Origin: Planctomycetota bacterium
GTDB lineage: Bacteria; Planctomycetota; PUPC01; JACPCR01
Length of the DNA: 45,356 bases
Reading direction: 5' to 3'
Assembly: GCA_027625095.1 (NCBI GenBank)
Contig: JAQBXN010000065.1
Location: 1 to 45,356, forward strand
This document shows positions 16,650 to 25,328 of the stretch, one piece after another (the stretch's first letter is position 1; every line of letters begins with the position of its first letter). A model generated the notes under the pieces. That model did no database searches and was not told the origin of the DNA. It worked only from the letters and a program-made list of their open reading frames with translations. The position numbers and the translations under genes are program-made.

Positions 16650-18164
16650 CTACAAATCCGGCATATCGATAATCGAATTCTCGGGAGGAGTGTCATACCA
16701 GCGGGAGTCCGGTTCTGTGGGCTTGTTCTTCTTGATCCATTGGCCGATAAGGCGCTGTTCAGCTCCTCTGCCTCTGAAGGTGTGGATCATTCGCTCCTGA
16801 TCCCATCCTTCCAGGAGTCGCTCAGTCAGATCTCTCACGACGGCTGTACATTCCGGGTCAGCCCAGCGGTCGTTGTGTTCGAGCGGGTCTTCTTCGAGGT
16901 TGAACAGTTGAACACGCAATCCATGGTAATAACAGAGTTTCCATGGCCCTTTTCGAATCATTCGCTGAACCATTCCCTGATCGGACGATGACTGGCTTGT
17001 CGCTTCGGCTATGGTCTGATCCGACCAGTCAGCGGGATCGCCATCGACGAGTGATCGAAAACTCCTCCCGTCAATGTTTGGGAGCGGGTCCACGCCTGCC
17101 ATATCCAGGAGCGTCTGACCAAGATCGATCAGGCCGACGTTTTGCGATACGACGCGGCCGGGTTTTTCGAGGCCGGGGACGGTCATCAGCATCGGTACTC
17201 CGATAGACCCGTCATAGAAAGTGCTCTTCCACCAGAGGCCGTGTTCCCCGAGTTGTTCGCCGTGGTCTGAGGTGTAGACCACGATGGTATTTTCGGCCAG
17301 GCCGCTCTGTTCGAGCGCGTCGAGGATGCGACCGAGCTGGCGATCAACAAACGTGCAGAGCCCGTGGTAGGCGACCGCAGTGCGTCGCTGCCACTCTACA
17401 GGGATTGGCTCATCACTGAGCTTCCAGCGTGACCGTATGGTGCGGTGAACGTCGTGGATGCCATCGATCTGCGGGTCAGGCAAATCGTCCGCCGTGATTT
17501 TGTCATCATACAGAGCGTAGTCTTCCGGTGGCGCGACAAACGGGCAATGTGGAGAGACGAAACCGGTGGTCATCATGAAAGGTTGCACCGACTCGCCGGC
17601 TGCGACGGCTTTCCCTCTTTCGAGTAACCACTCAACGGTGGTACTGGTTACTTTTTGATCGTAGGCGTGATAGCCGGTATGGCCCGGCCCGCTCTTCCTG
17701 AGAGGAGTGCGGCCCATACCTGGGGTATCGATGAGCCGGCCCAGCACCTCTTCGAGTTTCCAACCGGTAACCGGGTTGATATAGGCCGTTCCTCCGCAGT
17801 CGGCGATGATGCGTTTATCGAAACCATGACGTTGGTCCTGGCCGACGAAGTGCATCCGCCCAGAGAGGATAGTGTCGTATCCGCCGGCCCCGAACGCATG
17901 AGCATAGGTCGGTACATCACTGTTCAAATGGCACTGATTGGTCAGACACCCGGTCGTACTGGGATAGCGCCCGGTCATGAACGACATCCGGGACGGCCCG
18001 CACAAAGGGAACGGACAGTAAGTATTTGAAAAGCGTAGCCCATTCGAGGCCATTCGGTCCATCACAGGTGTCTGCAGGAGTTCGTGCCCGGCGCAGCCCA
18101 TGAACCGGTGATGATGCTGGTCGCTCATGACAATGAGTACGTTGGGTTTGCTTTGTGTGCTCAT
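16650..18164 (-). CDS. type I sulfatase (formylglycine-dependent), apparently cytosolic
   Basis: 504 residues with no signal peptide (MSTQSKPNVLIVMSDQ). The formylglycine site is Cys55 in LCGPSRMSFMTGR (C-x-P-S-R followed by TGR). D15 in the N-terminal MSDQ and TSDHGEQLGEHGLWWKS supply the metal and active-site residues. It hydrolyses sulfate esters; relatives act on choline sulfate or on sulfated sugars. A separate maturase or formylglycine-generating enzyme is needed and is not in the window. Divergent to the tricorn gene across 219 bp. A link to sulfated glycans of the lyase locus is inferred. Confidence 0.93.
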   Translation of the reverse strand: MSTQSKPNVLIVMSDQHHHRFMGCAGHELLQTPVMDRMASNGLRFSNTYCPFPLCGPSRMSFMTGRYPSTTGCLTNQCHLNSDVPTYAHAFGAGGYDTILSGRMHFVGQDQRHGFDKRIIADCGGTAYINPVTGWKLEEVLGRLIDTPGMGRTPLRKSGPGHTGYHAYDQKVTSTTVEWLLERGKAVAAGESVQPFMMTTGFVSPHCPFVAPPEDYALYDDKITADDLPDPQIDGIHDVHRTIRSRWKLSDEPIPVEWQRRTAVAYHGLCTFVDRQLGRILDALEQSGLAENTIVVYTSDHGEQLGEHGLWWKSTFYDGSIGVPMLMTVPGLEKPGRVVSQNVGLIDLGQTLLDMAGVDPLPNIDGRSFRSLVDGDPADWSDQTIAEATSQSSSDQGMVQRMIRKGPWKLCYYHGLRVQLFNLEEDPLEHNDRWADPECTAVVRDLTERLLEGWDQERMIHTFRGRGAEQRLIGQWIKKNKPTEPDSRWYDTPPENSIIDMPDL

Positions 18165-18383
18165 GGGACTGATTCCTGGTTTGACCGACTCAGATATGTT
18201 TTGCAGTTACGGATCAGTTCTCAACTTCCATGTTGGAAACCTGTTCGAAATCCGTATCCAACACGAGCAGTCTCATAGCTGTTCCGGATTAAGCGTGCAG
18301 CGAACTATCGAAAAGCCGGTAGCCTTCCGTGCCTTTAAAAGAAGGCGATTAGACAACCCATCATCAGCGCGGGCAACCAATGA

Positions 18384-21300
18384 ATGTCAGGCTACTTTAG
18401 ATTCCCCACCATTCACGAAGACAACGTCGTTTTCGTTTCTGAAGACGATCTATGGACAGTCCCCGTCACCGGCGGAATGGCGCGCCGGCTCACCTCTAAC
18501 CTGGGCAGCGTAAGCAATCCGTGTTTTTCGCCGGACGGGGAATACCTGGCTTTCACCGGCCGGGATGAAGGCCCTGCCGAAGTCTATTGCATGCCCGCAA
18601 TCGGTGGCGAGGCGAGGCGTCTGACCTGGCAGGGCAGCAATGCAATGGTCACTGGCTGGACACCCAAAGGTGAGATCGTTTATTCGAACAACTCGCATAC
18701 GGCTTTCGCGCGCGAGAAGACCCTCTGGTCCGTTGGTCTCGACGGCGGGCCCCCGGAGTCGTTCGATTGCGGCCCCGGTAGCCACATCTCGTTTGGGCCG
18801 AACAAGGGGCAAGCCGTCATCGGCCGCAACACCGAAGAGCCGGCAAGATGGAAACGCTATCGAGGTGGCATGTCCGGCAGCCTCTGGGTGGATGCTGAAG
18901 GTAACGGTGAATTCAAACTGCTCGAACCGATCGGAGGCAACATCACTGCGCCTCTCTGGATCGGTGATCGCATTTATTTTATTTCCGACCACCAGGGCTT
19001 TGGAAATCTTTACTCCTGCTTTATCGATGGCACTGACATTAAACGCCATTCTCACCAGGACGAGTATTACGCGCGTACGCCCAAGACCGATGGCAAACGT
19101 ATCGTCTACCACGCAGGCTCAGATCTCTTTGTGTATGACATTGCGCTGGACACCAACAAGAAAATCGAGGTCGAGTATCACAGCCCGCGCGTTCAGCGTA
19201 ATCGGAAGTTTGCCGACCCTTACTACTATCTCGACAGCTACAACCTGCATCCGGACGGTCATGCGCTTGCGATGACAGTTCGCGGCCAGATGTTCAGCAT
19301 GGCCAACTGGGAAGGGGGTGTCCTCCAGCATGGGGAATCCGGCCCGGTCCGGCATCGATTGGCTGACTGGTTAAAGGATGGCGAACGTCTGATCGTTGTT
19401 TCCGATGCCAGCGGTGAAGATGCATTTGAAATCCACCAGCGCGATGGAAGGGCCGACCTCATCCGCATGGAAAAATACGACATCGGGCGGCCCGTTCAGG
19501 TAGCGGTCTCGCCCAAGAAAGACGAGGTCGTCTTCACCAACCATCGCCACGAGCTCCATTACATCAATATCAAGAGGCAGACGTTCTACCTGCTGGATCG
19601 CTGCGAACAGGATTGGATTCGCGATGTAAGCTGGTCTTCCGATGGGCGCTGGATCGCGTATTCGTACCCGACCACTGACTACAAATCACGTATCAAGGTC
19701 ATGAACGTTCAGACCGCAGAATCCTGGTTTGTCACGAGTGACGAGTTTCGTGATTTTCGCCCGGCCTGGGATCCAGCGGGCAAATTTCTGTATTTTCTGT
19801 CCAACCGTGACTTCCGTGCCGTTGCTGACAGGCATCACTTCGAACTGAGCTTTCCGCAGGCGACCCGGCCTTACCTGCTTACGTTGCAGAAGGATGAGCC
19901 CAACCCGTTCGTTCCGCTGCCGCGCCCTTTCCACGAGGATGATGATGAGGATGAGGATTACGATGAAGACGATGACAAGGACAAGAAAGAAGATGTAAAG
20001 GTCGAGATAGATCTCGACGGTATCGAGGGCCGCGTGGTGGCGTTCCCCTTCGACGAAGGTAACTACGGGCAGATTGCCGGTATCCGCGGCAAGGTGCTGC
20101 TGACCTCGTTCCCAATGATTGGCTACCGCGACGCGGGTAGCCAGACGTCGGGCATCCTGTACTCGTATGAACTCAAAGAACAGAAGAAGGAGACGCTTAT
20201 CACCGGCATCAGCCACTTCCGGCTTTCCATGGACAGGAAGACCATGATCTATCGGAAGGGGGAGAATCTGCGCGTGCTGAAGTCGGGCGAGAAGCCCTCG
20301 GATAAAGAAGACGACGAAGGCTTTACGCGCAAAAACGGCTGGATCGATCTTATGCGGGTAAACGTCTCCATCAGTCCCCGGGACGAGTGGCTGCAGATGT
20401 ATAACGAGGCCTGGCGTCTGCAGCGTGACCATTTCTGGACGGAGGACATGTCTTCCGTCGATTGGCATAAGGTCTATCATAGATACCTGCCGCTGCTTAA
20501 GCGCGTTTCGACCCGCACGGAGTTTTCCGACCTGATGTGGGAGATGCAGGGCGAGCTTGGAACTTCCCACTGCTACGAGATCGGGGGAAGCTATCGATGG
20601 CACCCTTACTATTCGCAGGGCTTCCTGGGCGCTGACATCCAATGGGATGCCCGGTCAAAAGGCTATCGCATCGTGCACATCATCAAAGGTGACTGTTGGG
20701 ATCAAGACACCGATTCACCGTTCAACAAACCGGGGATCAATGTGAAGGAAGGAGACGTCATACTCACCGTCTCCGGGCAGAAGGTCACTCGTGAATGTTC
20801 ACCAAACAAGCTATTGGTTTTCTTCGCCGGCGAAGAGGTGGAATTACTGATTCGCAGTGGTCGCAAGAAGCGGAATGTGACAGTTCGAACCCTTCATAAT
20901 GAACGCCAGGCACGCTACCGCGAATGGGTCACAAAGAACCGTGAGTACGTACACAAGAAATCCAAAGGGAAGATTGGTTACGTGCATATCCCGAACATGG
21001 GCGGAGACGGATATGCGGAATTCCATCGCGGATTCCTCGCAGAAATAGAATACGACGGCCTCCTCATCGATGTCCGCACCAACGGAGGCGGTTTCGTCTC
21101 TCAGCTCATCCTGGAAAAGCTCGCCCGCAAACGTATCGGCTACGATGTACGCCGCTGGGGGCCGCCATTCACTTATCCGGAAAACTCACCGAATGGCCCA
21201 CTCATCGCCTTGACCAACGAAGCCGCAGGCTCTGACGGCGACATCTTTTCGCATGCATTCAAACTGATGAAACTCGGCAAACTGGTTGGCAAACGCACCT

Positions 21301-21590
21301 GGGGCGGCGTCATCGGCATCATGCCGCGACAGCCACTCGTTGATGGCACGATTACTACCCAGCCGGAGTATTCTTACTGGTTCAATGATGTCGGCTGGAA
21401 AGTCGAGAACTATGGCACCGACCCCGACATCGAAGTGGACTACCCACCCCAGGACTACAAAGCTGGCAAGGATCCTCAACTGGATCGAACCATCGAAGAA
21501 CTGATGAAAGATCTGAAAGAGAACCCGCCCAAATTGCCTGATTTCGGTGACCGGCCAAAACTCACCTTGCCTGCATTGCCGGCAAACTGA
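18384..21590 (+). CDS. tricorn protease
   Basis: 1068 residues with the full tricorn layout: WD40/PD40-type propellers (about 1-300 and 300-510; FSPDGEYLAFTGRDEG, WSSDGRWIAYSYP), an acidic linker with a run of D/E (about 514-545), the C1 helical domain (about 670-735, with the catalytic-type His in LGTSHCYE), a PDZ domain (about 770-840) and an S41-type C2 domain with S950-D951 in AGSDGD and E1008 in VENYG as charge-relay residues. It trims peptides released by the proteasome or other proteases. No signal peptide. Size matches the archaeal enzyme (about 1070). Confidence 0.95.
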   Translation: MSGYFRFPTIHEDNVVFVSEDDLWTVPVTGGMARRLTSNLGSVSNPCFSPDGEYLAFTGRDEGPAEVYCMPAIGGEARRLTWQGSNAMVTGWTPKGEIVYSNNSHTAFAREKTLWSVGLDGGPPESFDCGPGSHISFGPNKGQAVIGRNTEEPARWKRYRGGMSGSLWVDAEGNGEFKLLEPIGGNITAPLWIGDRIYFISDHQGFGNLYSCFIDGTDIKRHSHQDEYYARTPKTDGKRIVYHAGSDLFVYDIALDTNKKIEVEYHSPRVQRNRKFADPYYYLDSYNLHPDGHALAMTVRGQMFSMANWEGGVLQHGESGPVRHRLADWLKDGERLIVVSDASGEDAFEIHQRDGRADLIRMEKYDIGRPVQVAVSPKKDEVVFTNHRHELHYINIKRQTFYLLDRCEQDWIRDVSWSSDGRWIAYSYPTTDYKSRIKVMNVQTAESWFVTSDEFRDFRPAWDPAGKFLYFLSNRDFRAVADRHHFELSFPQATRPYLLTLQKDEPNPFVPLPRPFHEDDDEDEDYDEDDDKDKKEDVKVEIDLDGIEGRVVAFPFDEGNYGQIAGIRGKVLLTSFPMIGYRDAGSQTSGILYSYELKEQKKETLITGISHFRLSMDRKTMIYRKGENLRVLKSGEKPSDKEDDEGFTRKNGWIDLMRVNVSISPRDEWLQMYNEAWRLQRDHFWTEDMSSVDWHKVYHRYLPLLKRVSTRTEFSDLMWEMQGELGTSHCYEIGGSYRWHPYYSQGFLGADIQWDARSKGYRIVHIIKGDCWDQDTDSPFNKPGINVKEGDVILTVSGQKVTRECSPNKLLVFFAGEEVELLIRSGRKKRNVTVRTLHNERQARYREWVTKNREYVHKKSKGKIGYVHIPNMGGDGYAEFHRGFLAEIEYDGLLIDVRTNGGGFVSQLILEKLARKRIGYDVRRWGPPFTYPENSPNGPLIALTNEAAGSDGDIFSHAFKLMKLGKLVGKRTWGGVIGIMPRQPLVDGTITTQPEYSYWFNDVGWKVENYGTDPDIEVDYPPQDYKAGKDPQLDRTIEELMKDLKENPPKLPDFGDRPKLTLPALPAN

Positions 21591-21734
21591 ACCGGCACAT
21601 CATCATTCACATCATCATTCGTCTTGTTCGTGAAGCCAAACCAGGTCGTAACTGAGTGACCTCGCTCCCCTGAGCGCAGGGCTGTGCCTATGCCCCATCG
21701 ACATGCAATTGACCAGGGCATTCGGGAGTCCGAA

Positions 21735-21866
21735 TCACTCATTGAGAAAGTGATGTCTGATCCGGAATTGCGAGATCCGAAAAACACCGAAAATCACTCA
21801 ATTGCAGCCGCTCGTTGAATTACTCATTAAACTGAGTAAATTTACTCATCCTATTGAGTAAATTGT
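21735..21866. promoter_or_regulatory. repeated ACTCA/TGAGT dyads upstream of the AAA ATPase
   Basis: In the 279-bp gap before the ATPase the word ACTCA(T/A) recurs, ending in two adjacent dyads: TACTCAT-TAAAC-TGAGTA (about 21821-21838) and TTTACTCAT..TTGAGTAAA (about 21840-21862). A further one (ATCACTCA..AGTGAT) lies near 21735. The stretch is AT-rich and ends within about ten bases of the start codon, as expected of an operator for a multimeric repressor. Confidence 0.45.
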
Positions 21867-21869
21867 TAA

Positions 21870-23069
21870 ATGGTTTTAATTGAAGTATTTAAGAGAGACG
21901 CATTTCGGGTCCTTCAGGACCGCATTCTGGAACCGAGGCGATTTATACAGGTTGTCGCCGGGCCCAGGCAGGTGGGAAAGACAACACTTGTCCGACAGTG
22001 TATTGAAGCTCTGGAGATCCAGGCCCACTACGTGTCGGCTGACGAACCCACGCTTCGTGATCAAAGCTGGGTAGAGCAACAATGGGATCTGGCGCGCTTA
22101 CAGGCTAAGGACGGCGTGGCGCTACTGGTGCTGGATGAAGTTCAGAAAGTCACACAATGGTCGGAAACCGTTAAGCGGCTTTGGGATGAAGACACCGCCA
22201 GGAATGTCCCGCTCAAAGTAATCGTGCTCGGCTCATCGCCGCTGCTGGTACAGCAGGGGCTGTCCGAGAGCTTGGCTGGACGGTTCGAGATGATCACGCT
22301 TACACACTGGTCGTATTCGGAGATGAGAGATGCCTTTGGATTGTCCCTGGATGAATTCGTTTACTTTGGTGGATATCCGGGAGCTGCGGAGCTGATAGGA
22401 GACGAACCACGCTGGAAGCGGTACATCATTGATTCATTGATCGAGACCACGGTATCCCGGGACGTTCTCCTCATGACACAGGTCAACAAGCCCGCGCTGT
22501 TGAGGCGGCTCTTTCAACTCGGCTGCGACTATTCGGGTCAGATAGTGGCCTATCAGAAGATGGTCGGGCAACTGCAGGATGCAGGAAATACTACAACTCT
22601 GGCGCACTATCTTGCGCTTCTCGCTGGGGCCGGGCTTATCGAAGGAATGGAGAAATACTCGGGCAGTTCCATTCGGAAGCGCGGATCAAGTCCGAAGTTG
22701 CAGGTCCTCAATAACGCGCTCATGATCGCTCAGTCGCCCGGCACATTTGCCGAAACCCAACAGGATCGCGACTACTGGGGACGCCTTACCGAATCGGCTG
22801 TGGGAGCGCATCTACTCAACAGTAGCAAAGGCACACCGGCGAAAGTCTACTACTGGCGGCACCGCAATTTCGAGGTCGACTTCGTTCTTACTCGGGGAAA
22901 GACGGTCGTGCCGGTCGAGGTCAAGAGCGGCCGTTCGCCGGGGTCGCATTCCGGCACGGAAGCATTCGCAAAGCAATACTCTGTGAAACGAAAAATCCTC
23001 GTCGGCGGCGGAGGCGTTCCCATCGATGAGTTTCTTCTATCGCCCATCGAGCGGTGGTTGAGCGATTGA
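21870..23069 (+). CDS. AAA_14 / DUF4143 ATPase
   Basis: 399 residues. Walker A GPRQVGKTT at 31-39, Walker B LLVLDE ending at residue 90, and the GSS sensor motif around 120, then the family's winged-helix region and a C-terminal DUF4143 part (about 300-399) whose NFEVDFVL..VVPVEVKSGR resembles a PD-(D/E)xK nuclease core. Such ATPases are common, patchily distributed accessory genes of unclear role. The start ATG 21870 has no clear ribosome site but closely follows the repeated dyads. The gene is at the outer edge of the island between tricorn and ppdK. A strong terminator follows it. Confidence 0.87.
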   Translation: MVLIEVFKRDAFRVLQDRILEPRRFIQVVAGPRQVGKTTLVRQCIEALEIQAHYVSADEPTLRDQSWVEQQWDLARLQAKDGVALLVLDEVQKVTQWSETVKRLWDEDTARNVPLKVIVLGSSPLLVQQGLSESLAGRFEMITLTHWSYSEMRDAFGLSLDEFVYFGGYPGAAELIGDEPRWKRYIIDSLIETTVSRDVLLMTQVNKPALLRRLFQLGCDYSGQIVAYQKMVGQLQDAGNTTTLAHYLALLAGAGLIEGMEKYSGSSIRKRGSSPKLQVLNNALMIAQSPGTFAETQQDRDYWGRLTESAVGAHLLNSSKGTPAKVYYWRHRNFEVDFVLTRGKTVVPVEVKSGRSPGSHSGTEAFAKQYSVKRKILVGGGGVPIDEFLLSPIERWLSD

Positions 23070-23090
23070 CCAACAAGAAAGCCACAGGCA

Positions 23091-23434
23091 CCTCCGAGAC
23101 TGAGGTTTTTTTCGTGGTGCCCTCGCTCCGCGAGGGCTTTTCTACATGCTGGCAGCATGCAGCAACGACTTGGCTTTCAGCTTCTTCTCGATGCTGGCGA
23201 ATCTCCTCCTTGCTCGCCGCAGATGCCACCTTTGACGCCGATTTCCATGAGTCCGCCGACGCCTTTGGCGTCGATGGACTGGAGTGGATCGCGGGTGATG
23301 ATCTCCTGGTCGATGTAATCGTTGATGAATGAACCGTAATCATCACTGCTGACACCGAGGGCGGTCTGGGTGAGGTCGTTGGTGCCAAAGCTGAAGACCT
23401 CGGCGACTTCGGCGATTTCGTCGGCCGCGATGCA
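23091..23434 (-). pseudogene. ppdK 3'-end copy 1 (decayed)
   Basis: A direct-repeat copy of the ppdK tail. 23206-23434 matches the coding segment for FGTNDLTQT..DDYGSF..GGLMEIGVKGG of PPDK (resident 25507-25767), ending abruptly after GCCGCGATGCA. The last ~45 codons are deleted, but shreds of the downstream part remain: GCTTTCAG..TTCTTCTCG at 23173-23190 and a terminator half at 23095-23111. The minus-strand frame stays open (23177-23473, 98 codons). Compared with the resident gene it has lost ten codons over RSTRPDIKLG (residues 851-860) and carries SSDD for SRDD and EQGGD for EHGGD. It cannot make an active enzyme. Confidence 0.85.
23119..23141 (+). terminator. rho-independent terminator after the AAA ATPase
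   Basis: GCCCTCG-CTCCG-CGAGGGC followed by TTTT (23138-23141). It comes about 50 bases after the ATPase stop and after GAGACTGAGG plus a seven-T run (23095-23111), which matches the right half of the ppdK terminator and appears to be a relic of a ppdK tail copy. A small dyad, CATGCTG..CAGCATG, follows at 23145-23159. Confidence 0.75.
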
Positions 23435-23456
23435 AGTGCGGCACCGGTGGTTGTGG

Positions 23457-23747
23457 TTACAGAAGAGACCCAATATCTCTGGCCGCGTGTACCACTCTTA
23501 CGATGGATACATCGCCGAGGTCACCAGAATAGAGGATGAGGTAATTTCCAACAGGAACGGAGCGCAGCCCTGCGCCGATCTCCTCTCTCAGTACGCCTAT
23601 TCCCGGGCGTTGGGCGATGCCCTGAAACCTTTCTTCGCAAAGGTCCAACAGTTGGTTGGCTGCAGTCATACTTTCTTCCGCTATGTACTCCCAGATGTCC
23701 AAAAGGTCTTGCTCGGCACTTCGAGATACGGTGTAGACCACGTTCAT
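23457..23747 (-). CDS. parE: ParE/RelE-family toxin
   Basis: 96 residues of the ParE type: VVYTVSRSAEQDLLDIWEYIAEES at the start, a central LCEERFQGIAQRPGIG, and strands ending in GNYLILYSG and VSIVRVVHAARDI. ParE proteins poison DNA gyrase; RelE relatives cleave mRNA, and the lack of RelE-type catalytic basics favours ParE. Its start overlaps the antitoxin stop by ATGA at 23744-23747. It lies between ppdK tail copies 1 and 2. Confidence 0.92.
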   Translation of the reverse strand: MNVVYTVSRSAEQDLLDIWEYIAEESMTAANQLLDLCEERFQGIAQRPGIGVLREEIGAGLRSVPVGNYLILYSGDLGDVSIVRVVHAARDIGSLL

Positions 23748-24007
23748 CCGCGTTTGCGTCGCAGGTTATCCATGCCCCGACTCTTGATGCTATCGAAGAA
23801 GGCCCGGCTCTCCTCTTCGTTGTTGATGTTCGTAACATTGCCTTGCTCAATGTCTTCAAGACCCGCACGCACCATCTCGCTTAACTGGTCCCGGCGCTGC
23901 ATAAGACGCAAGCCCTCAGAGATGACCTCTTCTTCCGTCTTGAAGTAACCCTCTGCGAGTTGGCTTTGAATATATTGCTGAAGTTCCGGCGGCAGTGTTG
24001 TTAACAT
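23744..24007 (-). CDS. parD: ParD-type antitoxin
   Basis: 87 residues with an N-terminal ribbon-helix-helix region (LPPELQQYIQSQLAEGYFKTEEEVISEGLRLM, residues 5-36) that binds DNA as a dimer, and a charged C-terminal part (EDIEQGNVTNINNEEESRAFFDSI) that would wrap the toxin. It is the first gene of the pair and likely represses it. About 150 bases of spacer separate it from the terminator of ppdK tail copy 2; a hairpin CGCAGG..CCTGCG (24132-24150) lies in that spacer. Confidence 0.9.
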   Translation of the reverse strand: MLTTLPPELQQYIQSQLAEGYFKTEEEVISEGLRLMQRRDQLSEMVRAGLEDIEQGNVTNINNEEESRAFFDSIKSRGMDNLRRKRG

Positions 24008-24154
24008 TTGATGTCTCCGATTCAGTTGTTCGAGGGCTGGATTCTATCAAAGGTGGCATTCAGTTCACTTGCTTCATCACGCGACGCAGGGAGCGTGTTC
24101 TGAATTGTGGGCAGAATTTCATCCTGCCAATCGCAGGTTGAAAGCCTGCGCCAT

Positions 24155-24530
24155 GAAAAAAGCCTCAGTCCCTTTAGAGACTGAGGCTTTTGATTTTTTG
24201 TAGTAGTGCAGTCACTCCGTGACTGCTTTCAGATCTTCTCGCGGAGCGAGAAGACTACTTTCCGTACAAGGCTGCCTGTGCGGCGGCCAATCTTGCGATT
24301 GGGACGCGGAATGGAGAGCAGCTCACGTAGTTGAGTCCGATCTTCTGGCAGAAGTGGATCGACGACGGGTCGCCTCCTTGCTCGCCGCAGATGCCGAGTT
24401 TGACGCCGGTTTCCATGAGGCCGCCGACGCCTTTGACGTCGATGGACTGGAATGGGTCGCGGGTGATGATCTCCTGGTCGATGTAATCGTCGATGAATGA
24501 ACCGTAATCATCACTGCTGACACAGAGGGT
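24155..24530 (-). pseudogene. ppdK 3'-end copy 2 with terminator
   Basis: A direct-repeat copy of the ppdK end from ATGAAAAA before the terminator through the stop codon (24255) into the segment that codes for TQTTLGVS. It aligns with 25294-25695 of the resident copy. The frame is open from an ATG at 24542 to the true PPDK C-terminus (95 codons, ending AAAQAALYGK). It lacks ten codons (GGRSTRPDIK, residues 849-858), as if two TTTGA words recombined, and has SSDD and EQGGD as copy 1 does. It lacks the ATP-grasp and phospho-His domains, so it is a fragment. Confidence 0.9.
24161..24188 (-). terminator. duplicated ppdK terminator (copy 2)
   Basis: AGCCTCAGTC-CCTTTAGA-GACTGAGGCT with an A-run on the left and a T-run on the right, so it can work on both strands. 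The hairpin is identical to the one at 25301-25328. A second small stem (GCAGTCAC..GTGACTGC) follows at about 24208. It insulates parDE from upstream minus-strand reading. Confidence 0.85.
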
Positions 24531-24572
24531 GTTTTGCGTCATGGCCGCCCCTTGCCACGCGGCTATCAGTTA

Positions 24573-24929
24573 TCAGATTGGAAGAAAGTCGTACGTGTTC
24601 AGCCACTCTTCAGCGGTCGAACTGCTCCAGATCAAGATCAGGTCTTCGATTGAATCACCTATCCCTACGTCGTGGGGAATAAAGATGACTCCATGGCTGG
24701 TCTTTCCCTGATCCATACGCTCGTAGAGGTGACTGGTCATGGTGTTGATGTCCTGTGTAACCAGGACGTAGCCCTCTGAAGCTGCCAATTCGAGAATCTC
24801 AGGATCGTGGGCTGTGCGTAGACCTGCCTCTTGAACGGTGATTACTTCAACTGATGGATCCCGCCGCTTGAGACCGCGCAGAATGCGCTGATCCTCGTCT
24901 TCGTCAAAGAGGTACTTGAGAGTGCTCAC
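24573..24929 (-). CDS. DUF5615 PIN-like toxin
   Basis: 118 residues from GTG 24929, which overlaps the upstream stop as GTGA. The layout YLFDEDEDQRIL..VITVQEAGLR..DPEILELAASEGYVLVTQDIN matches the DUF5615 PIN-like nuclease family, with acidic residues at the start (FDED), in the middle (DPEIL) and in VTQD. This family is usually paired with a DUF433 gene in predicted toxin-antitoxin systems; its RNA target is not established. It lies between ppdK tail copy 2 and the resident ppdK terminator. Confidence 0.88.
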   Translation of the reverse strand: MSTLKYLFDEDEDQRILRGLKRRDPSVEVITVQEAGLRTAHDPEILELAASEGYVLVTQDINTMTSHLYERMDQGKTSHGVIFIPHDVGIGDSIEDLILIWSSSTAEEWLNTYDFLPI

Positions 24930-25231
24930 CTGGCTGGAGTTTTTGCCGCCAACAATCGACTACGAAGGTCCTGGTTTCGGTCAGCACCATCCTGCCTTAG
25001 ACGTTCCATCTTCTTTCCTTCGGATACCAGCTCGTTGTCGATTTCAACCTGATTTTCCAGGTAGTAAGCAATGGCTCCGTACACAACCGGCAGGGACAAA
25101 GTCGAATAGGCTTCTCTGATGGTTTCAGCGGATTCGCCCTCTCGGTACAACTTCACTATGGAGCCCAGTGTTATTCGGCTTCCTTTGACTGTGAGTGTTC
25201 CTTTACCGTTTCTCTCGACATAAGCCTGCAT
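24926..25231 (-). CDS. DUF433 antitoxin
   Basis: 101 residues with the DUF433 helix-turn-helix core: VKGSRITLGSIVKLYREGESAETIREAYSTLSLPVVYGAIAYYLEN (about 16-60), followed by a charged tail (EIDNELVSEGKKMERLRQ) likely to contact the toxin. It is the first gene of the pair. The start is only about 65 bases from the resident ppdK terminator, so its promoter must lie in that short gap (25232-25293). Confidence 0.88.
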   Translation of the reverse strand: MQAYVERNGKGTLTVKGSRITLGSIVKLYREGESAETIREAYSTLSLPVVYGAIAYYLENQVEIDNELVSEGKKMERLRQDGADRNQDLRSRLLAAKTPAR

Positions 25232-25300
25232 GACAATTCCTCACCTGATGGGAAGTCCAATCTTAACTCAGAGTGATTCGCTGTCATCTCCGAATGAAAA

Positions 25301-25328
25301 AGCCTCAGTCCCTTTAGAGACTGAGGCT
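25301..25328 (-). terminator. resident ppdK terminator (bidirectional)
   Basis: AGCCTCAGTC-CCTTTAGA-GACTGAGGCT, a ten-pair stem flanked by AAAA and TTTT, about 60 bases past the ppdK stop. Two more stems lie between: GCAGTC-GT-GACTGC (25348-25361) and CTTCTCGC-GGA-GCGAGAAG (25370-25388), the latter touching the stop codon. The whole group is duplicated at 24161-24255. Confidence 0.9.

Noticed and set aside
18450..20642. Long antisense frames inside the tricorn gene (220 and 318 codons)
   Set aside because: They mirror the codon pattern of tricorn, including an artificial hydrophobic run opposite the D/E linker; the sense gene is clear.
23095..23111. Independent terminator at the end of the AAA ATPase
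   Set aside because: The stem is only four to five pairs; the segment is better explained as the right half of a decayed ppdK terminator. The true terminator follows at 23119.
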